A DNA stretch of 52,036 bases from Brevundimonas sp. (GTDB lineage: Bacteria > Pseudomonadota > Alphaproteobacteria > Caulobacterales > Caulobacteraceae). Both the position numbers and the translations under genes were made by a program. Where the stretch lies: NCBI RefSeq assembly GCF_030656255.1, contig NZ_JAUSOE010000012.1, forward strand, positions 1-52,036, read 5' to 3'. The notes below the pieces were generated by a model. The model was not told the DNA's origin, did no database searches, and worked only from the letters and a program-made list of their open reading frames with translations. Of this stretch, positions 15,605 through 24,489 are shown in pieces. The stretch's first letter is position 1. Each line of letters opens with the position of its first letter.

Positions 15605-18499
15605 CTAGAACTTGGCCGTCAGGCCCAGGGTGTAGCGACGCCCCAGAACGTCATAGGTCGACGGATCCGTGCCGGACTGGACCGGGCTGCTGTAGGTCTC
15701 CACTTCCTCGTCGAAAGCGTTCTGGATGCCCAGGCGCAGAGAGACCGTTTCGTTGACGTCCCAGCGCCCCGTGAAGTCGAAGTAGTTGGTCGCCTCCGCC
15801 TGGTCGGAGCCACCGTTGGCGTCGTCCATCTGGCCGATATAGCGCCAGCGCGTCGTCAGGCCGAAGTCGCCCAAGTTGTAGGTGGCGCTCATCACGGACT
15901 TGATCTCCGCGAAGGCCGTGCCGACCCCGCTGTCGATGGTGCCGGCGTATTCGACGAAGTCATCCCCCGGCAGGGCCTGGACCTGGTAAGAGTCCAGATA
16001 CGACAAGATCAGGTTGAAGCTCAGAGCGCCGACCGGGACGGGCGCCCGGTAGTCGACCTGAAGGTCCACACCCGACGTTTTCAGAGCGGCGAGGTTGGCG
16101 TTGGTCGACTGGACGTCGGTGATGGAACCCGAGGAATCCCGAGTAAACGCCTGACAGAAGGTGTTGTCGTTGCTGAAGGTCGGGTTTGCGTCGTTGGCGT
16201 TGAAGCAGCGGGAAATGGAGGTCGAGGCGCCGACCGACGAGATGAAGTCGGCGATCTCGATGCTGTACCAGTCGATGGAGCCGGACAGGCCCTCCAGCCA
16301 GGGCGACTGGAACTTCGGCGACCAGACGAGGCCGAAGGTGTAGGTGTCGGCCGTTTCTTCCGTCAGATCCGGATTGCCGCCCGAGACGCCTTCCACCTGG
16401 CTGTTGGTATAGGTGTAGCTGTCGATAATCTCGGCCGGAATGCCTTGTTCAATACAGAGGGCGCGCACCTGGGCCCCGTTCTCCCCCTGACGATAGGACG
16501 AACGAATGTCGCACGGGTCGCCTGAGCTCGAGTCGGCTCCAGGCTGACCGATGGTTGGGAAGCCCTGGTTCTGCTGGCTGAACAGCTCATCGATGTTCGG
16601 CGCGCGGACGGCGCGGTTGTAGCCGCCGCGGAACCGCACGGAGTCGATCGGCAGATACTCCAGCGACGCCTTGTAGCTCTGAACGCCGCCGACCGTGCTG
16701 TAGTCCGAGTAGCGATAGCCCAGGTCCAGATTCAGGGCCCGAACGAAGGGCAGATCGGCCAACAGAGGCACGGCCAACTCGCCATAGAGTTCGATCGAGT
16801 CGATCGACCCCTCCAGAGCCTCCTGAGCGTTGAAGCCGATCACGTCGCCCGAGGCCAGAAGTTCGTCAGGGGTCAGCGTATAGGTCTCGGCGCGATAGAT
16901 CGCACCCGCCGCGAACCGCAGGTCGCCGGCCGGCAGAGCCGTCAATCGGCCCTGGACGTTGCCCTCGATGATCTGCTGCTCCAGCGACGACTGGTTCTTG
17001 GCGGTACGGGAGATGTAGCTCGCGCAGTCCGCCGAAATCGAGTTGTAGCCGAACGGATTGAAGCCGCCGTCACACAGCGAAGCCCCGCCGTCATCCGCGT
17101 CCAGAAGCTCCTCCACCGCCGAGCGGGACACATTGCCCGTCTGGGTTTCGGACGTGTCGAGGTGGCCGTACGAGGCATACAGTTCGAACGAGCCTTCGAT
17201 CGAGTCCAGGGGCCCACGAATGCCGGCCAGACCCTGGAAGATGTTGGTGGCGACGTCCGAGGTCCGCGGCCCCACCTCGGTGAAGCGACGGCTGAAGGTG
17301 AAGTCCGCGTCCGGATCAGCCCGGCTGTTGAGAATGGTCTGTAGATCGGTAGGGATGAAGGGGTTGTCGGCCGACACCGTCAGGCCCGTCGCCGGCGTCG
17401 GGGCCAGCTCAGTCGCCGAGGAGGTGTTGCTGAAGTTGAACTGGCCGAACGCCTCGATCCGATCGGTCAGATCATAGTTGAAGGACGAATAGGCGGAGAA
17501 CCGCTCCAGCGGCAGTTGAAGATAGTTGGCCGGGGAGAAGTTGTAGTTCCCGGTGCTGGCGTCCAACTCCGAACCGTCGGCGACATCGACATTCACCGTC
17601 GAGCCCGTGGAGGTGTAGCCGAACAGGCTTCCATTCTCGTTGAAGCCGAGGTTGCTGCCCCGCACCACGGTGCCCGCTGCCACGCCGTACTGGGCGAAGA
17701 CGGAGTCGATGGCGGATTGCGAGGGCAGGTTGGTCGCGCTGACCACATACTTGCCTTCTTCGATCGTTCCCGACCCGGCGGAGTTTTCCGAGAAGTCGCG
17801 GTCGCCGGCCATCACGGCCGCCCGGTTCGCGTAGCCGAAGGAGAACACGGCATTGCCGCGGTCGTCGTTGAAGTTGCCGCCGACGGTGAGGTTGGCGCTC
17901 CAGGTCTCGCCGTCGCCTTTTTCGGTCAGACCGTATTGGACATCCGTCTCCACGCCTTCGAAATCGTCACGCATGCGGAAGTTGACCACGCCGGCGATGG
18001 CGTCCGAACCGTAGATGGCGGAGGCGCCGCCGGTCAGGATCTCGACGCTTTGGACCAGCGCGCTCGGAATGGTGTTCAGGTCGACGACGCCTGTGGCGTT
18101 CGACGGCATGGCGCGACGGCCGTTGATCAGCACCAGGGTGCGGGTGGTGCCCAGGCCGCGAAGTTCGACGTTGGCCTGCCCGCCGTTCGATGGGTTATTG
18201 GAGGTGTCCGTGACCGAGGCCACGAACTGCGGCAGTTCATTCAGAAGTTTTTCGACCGTGACGGCGCCGTTGTTCTGCAGGGCTTCCTGCCCGACGGTGA
18301 CGACCGGGCTGCTGGCCACATAGTCTTGACGACGGATGCGCGAGCCGATGACCACGACCTCGTCGACGGAGGCGGCGTCATCTTGTTCAGGCGACGCGGA
18401 CGCGTCTTGAGCCAGGGTGGGCGTGGCGACGGCAAGTGAGAGCGCGCCCGCGAGGATGGTCGTCGCCAGAAGGCGTCGGCGGCTGTGTTCCGAGATCAA
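15605..18499 (-). CDS. TonB-dependent outer-membrane receptor
   Basis: A 964-residue receptor. The signal peptide (residues ~6-30, LLATTILAGALSLAVATPTL then AQ) is followed by the TonB-box region VDEVVVIGSRIRRQD. The plug contains VEKLLNELPQFV, VELRGLGTTRTLVLINGRRA, VDLNTIPSALVQSVEILTGG and ASAIYGSDAIAGVVNFRMRD. The barrel runs to the C-terminal RRYTLGLTAKF. Paired cysteines in barrel loops (ASLCDGG...SADCAS; GDPCDIR...ALCIEQ; SRCFNAN...TFCQAF) suggest disulfide-braced loops. The start is TTG at 18499, chosen because AAGGAGAC lies 7 nt upstream; an earlier in-frame ATG would put the ribosome site and 33 unlike residues inside the protein. The substrate is unknown; it has no adjacent regulator or permease. 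Confidence 0.93.
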   Translation of the reverse strand: MISEHSRRRLLATTILAGALSLAVATPTLAQDASASPEQDDAASVDEVVVIGSRIRRQDYVASSPVVTVGQEALQNNGAVTVEKLLNELPQFVASVTDTSNNPSNGGQANVELRGLGTTRTLVLINGRRAMPSNATGVVDLNTIPSALVQSVEILTGGASAIYGSDAIAGVVNFRMRDDFEGVETDVQYGLTEKGDGETWSANLTVGGNFNDDRGNAVFSFGYANRAAVMAGDRDFSENSAGSGTIEEGKYVVSATNLPSQSAIDSVFAQYGVAAGTVVRGSNLGFNENGSLFGYTSTGSTVNVDVADGSELDASTGNYNFSPANYLQLPLERFSAYSSFNYDLTDRIEAFGQFNFSNTSSATELAPTPATGLTVSADNPFIPTDLQTILNSRADPDADFTFSRRFTEVGPRTSDVATNIFQGLAGIRGPLDSIEGSFELYASYGHLDTSETQTGNVSRSAVEELLDADDGGASLCDGGFNPFGYNSISADCASYISRTAKNQSSLEQQIIEGNVQGRLTALPAGDLRFAAGAIYRAETYTLTPDELLASGDVIGFNAQEALEGSIDSIELYGELAVPLLADLPFVRALNLDLGYRYSDYSTVGGVQSYKASLEYLPIDSVRFRGGYNRAVRAPNIDELFSQQNQGFPTIGQPGADSSSGDPCDIRSSYRQGENGAQVRALCIEQGIPAEIIDSYTYTNSQVEGVSGGNPDLTEETADTYTFGLVWSPKFQSPWLEGLSGSIDWYSIEIADFISSVGASTSISRCFNANDANPTFSNDNTFCQAFTRDSSGSITDVQSTNANLAALKTSGVDLQVDYRAPVPVGALSFNLILSYLDSYQVQALPGDDFVEYAGTIDSGVGTAFAEIKSVMSATYNLGDFGLTTRWRYIGQMDDANGGSDQAEATNYFDFTGRWDVNETVSLRLGIQNAFDEEVETYSSPVQSGTDPSTYDVLGRRYTLGLTAKF

Positions 18500-18790
18500 G
18501 TTTAAGTCTCCTTTTTTTGGACAAGCGACGATCAGGCCGCCGCCCCTCGGGCGGCGGAATAAGAACGAGCGAGAAATGGTGGTCACTTTCCCCGGCAAGC
18601 TGAGGAACGTTAATCAGAACGACGTGCTCAGCAATAGACATTTGCCATTCGGCTGTATTGCCGATGCGGAAGTGTCGTATTATTGACACGACTACGCCAC
18701 CGGCCAGTCTCTTTATTTGTATCTGATTAAATACATACTTCGTCTTACTCTATCTGTTCTGATACATTAAGTTTCACACATGAAACAGGA
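18500..18790. promoter_or_regulatory. AT-rich leader and promoter region of the TonB receptor
   Basis: This stretch upstream of the receptor is clearly richer in A and T than the rest of the window, above all at 18665-18790. It contains a 6-bp inverted repeat with a 4-nt loop, GTTTCA-CACA-TGAAAC, at 18771-18786. It probably holds the receptor promoter and a regulator site. No open reading frame is convincing. Confidence 0.45.
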
Positions 18791-19331
18791 AGAGTGTCGG
18801 CGGCGGCCTGGGCGATAGCCTGCAAGGGTGCCCCACGCCTCTTCGCGCCCGGGCCGCCAGGCTCCTCTCTCTCGCTCAGGTGTGAAATAGCGCCGGCGCA
18901 CGCGCCTTCGCTTCCAGCGGTCGCGCGCCCGTCCTGTCTGAGGTCCCGACGCTGAGCATGGCGATCAGACCGACGACCTCAGGCGCGACGTCATGCGGGT
19001 GCGGCACGTGCGGATGACCGAAGCCGCGCGCGGTGTCATCAGGGCCTGAAGCCGCCGGGTCTGCGGATCGCCGATCGCGCTCGCGGCCGCCGGAGAAGGA
19101 CTACTGCAGTTCGGCTAACCGACCTCGTCCAGCCCGGCCGCGTCTAGCGTCGCCGACGGGGTGGGGATGTTCGCGCGCACGCCGCGCGACGGGTCCAGAC
19201 CGCCCCGGCAAGCCGAAGAAGGCCGAAAGCCTCATCGGATGGATCCATGTGAGCGAGAATGTGTAGCATTGTCGGAAGACGTTTCTGCGGATGGCATTTT
19301 CGCTGCATTTTCAACGATGATTGAGAAAATA
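18791..19331. other. Non-coding or degenerate stretch
   Basis: About 540 bp with no gene I can support. Short runs look protein-like, for example the plus-strand end PGKPKKAESLIGWIHVSENV stopping at 19266, but they do not extend and I do not recognise them. The stretch lies just outside the partial tRNA-Arg copy and may be decayed DNA left by integration and deletion. Confidence 0.4.
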
Positions 19332-19363
19332 GCGCACCCGGAGCGATTCGAACGCCCGACCCC
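19332..19363 (-). repeat. Partial tRNA-Arg copy (3' 32 bp), candidate attachment site
   Basis: These 32 bp are identical to 36133-36164, which is the 3' end of the intact tRNA-Arg gene: acceptor stem, T arm and variable region, minus strand. Identity stops at the 5' side in the anticodon stem, and the CCA end has one change (CCA to CTA). Both copies face the same way. This is the usual trace of site-specific integration into a tRNA 3' end. The flanking DNA is AT-rich. Confidence 0.75.
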
Positions 19364-19730
19364 AGATTTGGGAACCAGAGAAAATATCATAAATTCAATA
19401 CTTTATGAACCTACAACTGTAACAACCAGGCCCTCTGCGTCCGCAGACTGTCGAGCTTACAGATCGCGCGGTCTATGGCGCCTTGTCTGCTCGGCGCCAC
19501 AATGGGAACTAGTCCAGGATCGGACACACGACATTTCGGGGAGCCTTGGCGCGCCCGCCAGCGTCTGCATGGCCAAGGGCCTTCATCGTCCGCAAAGCAA
19601 CGTCCTCCAGCGACAAGACGGCAGACGCGTTCACCTTCGGCCGATCCATTCAGTCCAGCTTAGTCCGGCATCAGAGCGTGCGGCTGACTCCATGAGGCGC
19701 GGGTCCATCCTGCTGCACCGTCCGGTCCCC

Positions 19731-20158
19731 CTAGGCGCTCTGCTCGCCGGCCGCGGCCTCGGACGTCGAGAACGGGCGGCCTCCTGGCGACACAGGACAC
19801 GCACCACGTCCCGTCCCATGGCCACCAGGGGCACCCCGGGCATGCCGGCCCATTGCCCATGTAGAAATTCCCCAGTCCCGGAAGCGTCTGCGACAGCCGC
19901 CGGCCGAAGAGCAGGCCGCAGGTCATGTCCCCGATCGTGAACGGATAGCCGACCCCGTTACCGGTGATGCGCCGGGTAGTCAGGGGGGGTGGCGACGTCG
20001 ATGACCTCGATCTGGCCTTCGATGCCGGGAAGTCGCTTGCCGAGTTGGGCGATCACGGTGTCGGCGATCCGGGTCTTGAGGTCGTGATACTGGCCCGGCG
20101 AGTCGCCGAGCGCGTCCCAGCTGGCCCAGTCCGTCCCCAGCAGAGGAGGAGGTGTTCA
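19731..20158 (-). pseudogene. Remnant of a phytoene-dehydrogenase-like FAD oxidoreductase (COG1233)
   Basis: Three reading frames of the minus strand join into the C-terminal end of a COG1233 oxidoreductase. The first reads LLGTDWASWDALGDSPGQYH, then LKTRIADTVIAQLGKRLPGI and EGQIEVIDVATP. After a shift at a 7-C run (19983-19989) it reads TTRRITGNGVGYPF and LSQTLPGLGNFYMG. After a one-base loss it reads AGMPGVPLVAMGRDVVRVLC, and after another RPFSTSEAAAGEQSA and a stop. The N-terminal FAD-binding part is absent, so it is broken even if the shifts were sequencing errors. It sits just inside the proposed island boundary. Confidence 0.7.
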
Positions 20159-20341
20159 TGAGTATCCATTTAGGCCGGAGCACGCCCCATCCTTCGCGTG
20201 TCCGACATGGCCCGCAGAGCGAACTACTGCACCGGGGCGCTCGGCTTCGAACACGAGCGACGCAGTTGATCGCCGCGTGCGTGGCATTGAGGCCCTGATC
20301 ATCTTCCAGAAGCGGTCGGTGCCCGTCCCCTCTGCGGGGGA
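20159..20341. other. Short gap without a recognisable gene
   Basis: These 183 bp between the oxidoreductase remnant and the permease stop show no supportable coding region or clear terminator. They may belong to the decayed part of the island. Confidence 0.3.
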
Positions 20342-21616
20342 TCAATCTCCACGTCCTCGCAGGAACAGGATCACGGCGCCTCCGACCAATACGAGGCCGG
20401 CCAGGCTGGTTGCGTAGGCGGCGGCCACGAAAAAGGGCAGCCAAGGCAGATCGACAGCGCCGAAATTCTTGAACAGCAGCAGTGCGACGCTGCCCATATA
20501 GCCGGTGGAATCCGCCACATAGATCAGGAAGCCGGCGGTCGCGACTGTGCCCGAATAGGCGATCATCCGGTCGAACAGCATGGCGTTGAAGGGGGTATAG
20601 GAGAGGTATAGGCCCGCACCGGCGGCGATCATCCAGGCGATCGGCGACAGCAGCCCCTGCTGGAAGGCGAAGGTCGAGGCGCCCAGGATGGCGAAACCGG
20701 CCAGAATGACGCCGTGCATGAACAGCAGGGCCCGTCCGTTGTTCTTCACCGCGATCAACACACCCATCGCCGCCAGCGACAGGGCCGCCACCGGCCCCTC
20801 GCTGGCGGTGAAGACCGAGGCGGCGTCGCCGTAGCCCAGCGCCTGCCAGATTTCGGCGGCGAAGTTGTCGCGCAGGTCGCGGAAGGCCGTCAGCATGACA
20901 TAGGCGGCGACCAGCAGCACCAGCACCGGCCAGTGCGCGGCCAGGAAGGCGGCGCGTTCCCTGGCCATCATCGGTCGGCGCGCCACGCGCTCGGCCTCGT
21001 CTGCTGGACTGGGCGGGGGCAGGGCGGCGAGGGCGAGGACCGAGATGGCCAACAGGGGCATGAAGATCGCCCCGACGGCGGCCGGCATCCAGAACTCGCT
21101 GACCTGCCACCCTTCCATCAGCGTCTTTCCGACCGATTTTACGACGCCCGATGACAGGATGAAGCTCGCGCACAGGATCGCGCCCAGAACCTCGCTGGTG
21201 CGCCGTCCCTCCATGAAGCCGAACACCAGACCCCAAATCAGACCGAGCGGCAGGCCGTTCAGGAACAGGGCCGCCACGTTCCACGGCGCGGGCGTGACCG
21301 CGAACAGAACCAAAGCGATCCAGGAGAATCCGATCAGCAGGACAATGGCGATCGCCCGCCGTTCGGGCCGCATCTCGGAGACCACCTTGACGCCGATCAG
21401 CTTGGACAAGGCGTAGCCGAGGACCTGCGCGATCACGAGGGCGATCTTGTAGTCCAGGGCGAAGTCCCAACCGGCCACGGTGTCGAAGGTCGCGGCGGTG
21501 AAGGGTTTGCGGAAGGCGTACATCGAAAAATAGGCGCAAAACCCCGCCAAACCCGCGAACGTTACAAAGACAACAGGGTTGGCCTTGGCCAGCCACAGCC
21601 GGATCCGGTTCATCAT
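20342..21616 (-). CDS. DUF5690-type MFS permease
   Basis: A 424-residue inner-membrane protein with about 11-12 helices. The opening NPVVFVTFAGLAGFCAYFSM then YAFRKPFTAATF is characteristic of the DUF5690 family, a group of major-facilitator-like permeases without an assigned substrate. Other marks are FGFMEGRRTSEVLGAILCAS and SYTPFNAMLFDRMIAYSGTV. It is divergent from the flavoenzyme-phnX pair, and a perfect 14-bp palindrome lies 25 bp before its start, so all three genes are likely switched on together. The segment encodes no ABC phosphonate transporter, so this permease is the best candidate to bring an aminophosphonate through the inner membrane. Family assignment is from memory of the N-terminal motif; the substrate is inferred. 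Confidence 0.75.
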   Translation of the reverse strand: MMNRIRLWLAKANPVVFVTFAGLAGFCAYFSMYAFRKPFTAATFDTVAGWDFALDYKIALVIAQVLGYALSKLIGVKVVSEMRPERRAIAIVLLIGFSWIALVLFAVTPAPWNVAALFLNGLPLGLIWGLVFGFMEGRRTSEVLGAILCASFILSSGVVKSVGKTLMEGWQVSEFWMPAAVGAIFMPLLAISVLALAALPPPSPADEAERVARRPMMARERAAFLAAHWPVLVLLVAAYVMLTAFRDLRDNFAAEIWQALGYGDAASVFTASEGPVAALSLAAMGVLIAVKNNGRALLFMHGVILAGFAILGASTFAFQQGLLSPIAWMIAAGAGLYLSYTPFNAMLFDRMIAYSGTVATAGFLIYVADSTGYMGSVALLLFKNFGAVDLPWLPFFVAAAYATSLAGLVLVGGAVILFLRGRGD

Positions 21617-21640
21617 TTGACATCATCCTGTGGCACCGAT

Positions 21641-21654
21641 GTGGTCTAGACCAC
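21641..21654. promoter_or_regulatory. Palindromic operator, probably for the GntR regulator (site 1)
   Basis: GTGGTCTAGACCAC is a perfect 14-bp palindrome in the 70-bp gap between the divergent permease and flavoenzyme genes. Near-identical TGGTCTATACCA occurs before the phospholipase C gene (24490-24501). A TGGTNTANACCA-like core is usual for GntR/HutC-type regulators, and the island encodes one such protein at 23623-24342. Confidence 0.7.
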
Positions 21655-21686
21655 TGCTGCGACGCTTGGATGACGAGGATGGTGGA

Positions 21687-22820
21687 ATGAGGGGGCGGTA
21701 CGACGTCGCTGTGGTCGGGGCGGGAATCGTCGGCCTGGCCTGCGCCTTGGCCGCTGCGCGGCGTGGCCTTTCGGTGGTGGTGATCGACCGTGACACCCAG
21801 GCGAACGGGGCCTCGATCCGAAACTTCGGCTTCGTCACCGTCACCGGCCAGCCGCGCGGTCTGGTGTGGCGCCGCGCGCGCCGCAGCCGCGCCGTATGGG
21901 ACGAGATCGCGGCGCAGGCGGGCGTGCCGATCCTGCAACGCGGCCTTTGGCTGCCCGTGCGGCGCCCCGAAGCCGCTGCGGTGCTGGAAGCCTTCATGGC
22001 CACCGAGATGGGCGAAGCCTGTCGTCTGATGACGTCGGACGAGGCGCGGGCCCGGTCGCCGGAAACGACCGGGCCTGACACGGTCGCCGCCCTCTGGAGC
22101 CCCCATGATCTGCGTGTGGACTCCCGCACGGCCATCCCGCGACTGGCGGCCTGGCTGGAGGAGAGTTTCGAGGTCGCGTTTCTGCGTCAGACTGTCGTCC
22201 AGGCGGTCGAGCCGCCGCGCGTCGTCACCGGCCGGGGCGTCGTCGAGGCCACGCGGGTGGTGATCTGTCCCGGCGACGATCTGGTCGGTCTGTTCCCCGA
22301 TTGCCTGGCTGACGCCGGCCTGATGCGCTGCAAGTTGCAGATGATGCGGCTGGCGTCGCCCGGTTTCGTCCTGCCGGCGCCGGTCATGTCCGATCTCGGC
22401 CTGGTTCGCTACGGCGGCTACGCCGACCTGCCGGAGGCCGCCGCCTTGCGCGCGCGGCTGGAGGCGGAGCAGGGCGATGCCCTGGCTCACGGCGTCCACC
22501 TGATCGCGGTGCAGGACGCCGACGGCGCCCTGGTCGTGGGCGACAGCCACCATGACGCCGCCACTCCCGATCCCTTCGCCAGCGAGGCGGTCGACCGGCT
22601 GATCCTGGACGAGTGGCGCGCCGCCACCGGCCAGCCCGCGCCGCCCGTCCTGCAACGCTGGACGGGGACCTATGCCCGCGGTCCGCACGCCGACCTGATC
22701 GCCGCGCCGCACTCCTGTGTGCGGCTTGCCCTCATCACCGCCGGCAACGGCGCCTCGACCGGCTTCGCCTTCGGCGAGGAAGTGATCGCACATCTGTTCG
22801 AGGAGACTTCCGAACCATGA
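21687..22820 (+). CDS. FAD-dependent oxidoreductase, TIGR03364 type (phosphonate-associated)
   Basis: A 377-residue flavoenzyme of the DAO/glycine-oxidase fold. The Rossmann FAD motif is at residues 5-34 (YDVAVVGAGIVGLACALAAA, then RRGLSVVVIDRD). ANGASIRNFGFVTVTGQ follows, a signature of the TIGR03364 group found beside phosphonate genes. A C-terminal TGNGASTGFAFGEE closes the FAD site. Enzymes of this group have been linked to oxidation of aminoethylphosphonate or its N-methyl forms to phosphonoacetaldehyde, the PhnX substrate. Its stop overlaps the phnX start (ATGA), so the two are translationally coupled. ATG 21687 is used since the FAD motif begins five residues later and GAGGATGGTGG precedes it. 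Confidence 0.85.
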   Translation: MRGRYDVAVVGAGIVGLACALAAARRGLSVVVIDRDTQANGASIRNFGFVTVTGQPRGLVWRRARRSRAVWDEIAAQAGVPILQRGLWLPVRRPEAAAVLEAFMATEMGEACRLMTSDEARARSPETTGPDTVAALWSPHDLRVDSRTAIPRLAAWLEESFEVAFLRQTVVQAVEPPRVVTGRGVVEATRVVICPGDDLVGLFPDCLADAGLMRCKLQMMRLASPGFVLPAPVMSDLGLVRYGGYADLPEAAALRARLEAEQGDALAHGVHLIAVQDADGALVVGDSHHDAATPDPFASEAVDRLILDEWRAATGQPAPPVLQRWTGTYARGPHADLIAAPHSCVRLALITAGNGASTGFAFGEEVIAHLFEETSEP

Positions 22821-23626
22821 CCTCTATCCGCGACAGCTTCGACATGGTTGTCTTCGACTGGGCCGGCACAATGGTCGATTTCGGCAGCCGCGCGCCCGTA
22901 CTGGCGCTGATGGAGGCCTTCGCCGCCTTGGGCGCGCCCGTCACCGAAGAGGAGGCGCGCCGCGACATGGGGCGGGCCAAGGCCGACCACGTCCGCGCCC
23001 TGTTCGAACAGCCTCGGGTCAATCAGGCTTGGCAGGTGGCACGGGCAGCCGCGCCGGATCAGCAAGCCGTCGACCAAGTCATGGTCGAACTCCAGGCGCC
23101 GATGATCCGTCTGGCCGAGGAGACGGCGGATCTGATCCCCGGCGCCGCGGACGCCGTGGCGGATCTGCGCGGCCTGGGTCTGAAGATCGCCTCCTGCACC
23201 GGATACACCCGCGAGATGATGCAGGCGATCTTGCCGCGCGCCGCCGCTCAGGGGTACGCACCCGACCTGGTGGTCTGCGCGCACGAGACGCCGCAGGGTC
23301 GGCCCTCGCCGCTGATGATCTACAAGGCCGGCGCCGACCTGGGCGTCTGGCCCCTGTCGCGCGTGGTCAAGGTGGACGATGCGGAGGTGGGCGTCGCCGA
23401 GGGGCGCAACGCGGGGTGTTTCACCATAGGCGTGGCCGCCTCCGGCAATATGGTCGGCCTGACCGCGCAGGCCCTGGCTGACCTGAGCTGCGATGATCGC
23501 GCGGTTCTGTTGGACGTCGCCGCCGAACGGCTGCGCGACGCCGGCGCCGACCTGGTCATCGACACGGTCGCCGATCTAATCCCCGCCTTGGAAACCGAGG
23601 CGGCGCGACGGGCTATCCTGCTCTAA
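22817..23626 (+). CDS. phnX: Phosphonoacetaldehyde hydrolase (phosphonatase)
   Basis: A 269-residue HAD-superfamily enzyme that cleaves phosphonoacetaldehyde to acetaldehyde and phosphate. The nucleophile is Asp14 in VVFDWAGTMVDFG. Lys55 in DMGRAKADHVR matches the Schiff-base lysine in the cap domain that sets this family apart from other HAD enzymes. SCTGYTREMM is the HAD motif II region, and VVKVDDAEVGVAEGRNAGCF supplies the acidic Mg2+-binding motif. Length is normal for PhnX. The ATG overlaps the flavoenzyme stop, with AGGAG 12 nt upstream. No phnW transaminase is present, so the preceding flavoenzyme presumably supplies the aldehyde. Its stop overlaps that of the convergent gntR gene by 4 bp. 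Confidence 0.95.
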   Translation: MTSIRDSFDMVVFDWAGTMVDFGSRAPVLALMEAFAALGAPVTEEEARRDMGRAKADHVRALFEQPRVNQAWQVARAAAPDQQAVDQVMVELQAPMIRLAEETADLIPGAADAVADLRGLGLKIASCTGYTREMMQAILPRAAAQGYAPDLVVCAHETPQGRPSPLMIYKAGADLGVWPLSRVVKVDDAEVGVAEGRNAGCFTIGVAASGNMVGLTAQALADLSCDDRAVLLDVAAERLRDAGADLVIDTVADLIPALETEAARRAILL

Positions 23627-24342
23627 CGCACCCGGATATCGACGCTGATTTTCAGGGCGTCATGGCGCCAGTATTCGCGGTCGAACTCGACCACCCGGCC
23701 ATGGGCGTCATAGCTGGTACGGACCACGTTCAGGCCGGGCAATCCGGACTTGACCTGAAGCGCCTCGGCTTCGCCACGCGTCAGGGCGCAGGGCTGCATG
23801 TCCACCCGGTTGCGGGCCACGGCGATATTGTAAGCGGATTTCAGAACGCTGGTCAGCGAGCCGTCCAGCGGGTGGCTGAGCAGATCCGGGGCCATGGCGG
23901 CGTCGACGATGATGGTCTCCACCAGCACGGCGCGGCCATCGACGGAGCGGCGTCGGCGAATCCGGTATAGGGGCGCGCCCACCGCCCGGTCGAAGATGGG
24001 GGCCAGGGCGGGGGTGCAGGTGATCTCGGTCTTGCTGAGCGTCTCGGTTTCCGGATGTCGGCCCTGGGCCTCGACATAGGACATGAAACCTTCCCAACGC
24101 GTCGGGTCATAGACCACGGGCGGAGGCGAGACATACCAGCCGCTGCGGTCCTTGCGATAGATGACCCCCTCGGCCTCCAATTGGAACAGGGCCTCGCGGA
24201 CCGTACCGCGCGCGACACCGCCGCCGACCTGCAACTGACGTTCTGAGGGCAGGCGCTCGCCCGGCTTCAGCTCTCCACCCGCGATCCGGGCGGCGATGGC
24301 GTCGCGCACCCCAAGATAGTGGAGAATGTCCGGCTGCGTCAT
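23623..24342 (-). CDS. GntR/HutC family regulator, PhnR-like
   Basis: A 239-residue repressor or activator. The N-terminal winged helix (residues ~5-72) shows VRDAIAARIAGGELKPGERL, PSERQLQ, GTVREALFQLEAEGVIYRKD. The C-terminal UTRA ligand domain (~95-235) has PLYRIRRRRSVDGRAVLVET, then GLPGLNVVRTSYDAHGRVVE and FDREYWRHDALKISVDIRVR. UTRA-type GntR proteins next to phnX respond to aminoethylphosphonate or related compounds. It is convergent with phnX and divergent from phospholipase C. Likely operators: the palindrome at 21641, TGGTCTATACCA at 24490, and a looser GGTATCAGACCA at 24416 near its own start, suggesting autoregulation. Confidence 0.9.
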   Translation of the reverse strand: MTQPDILHYLGVRDAIAARIAGGELKPGERLPSERQLQVGGGVARGTVREALFQLEAEGVIYRKDRSGWYVSPPPVVYDPTRWEGFMSYVEAQGRHPETETLSKTEITCTPALAPIFDRAVGAPLYRIRRRRSVDGRAVLVETIIVDAAMAPDLLSHPLDGSLTSVLKSAYNIAVARNRVDMQPCALTRGEAEALQVKSGLPGLNVVRTSYDAHGRVVEFDREYWRHDALKISVDIRVR

Positions 24343-24489
24343 GGGATCGCTCGATCGACGGTCGATTCCCGCCCCGCCGGAAAATGAGAAGTCGCGTCTG
24401 CCGGGTCAAGCGATCGGTATCAGACCACTGACGGTTCAGACATCCGCCGTCCAAGCTTCACGAAAATTTCGCCGAAGCTCGCCTCCATC

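Noticed and set aside
19332..19380. A possible second complete tRNA gene at the partial repeat
   Set aside because: The 5' half does not form an anticodon or D arm, and the acceptor has no partner strand. Only the 3' end matches tRNA-Arg.
19980..22793. A 937-codon open frame on the minus strand
   Set aside because: It is antisense to the flavoenzyme gene and out of frame with the permease gene, and its translation is Arg/Gly-rich with no family resemblance. It is an artefact of high GC content.
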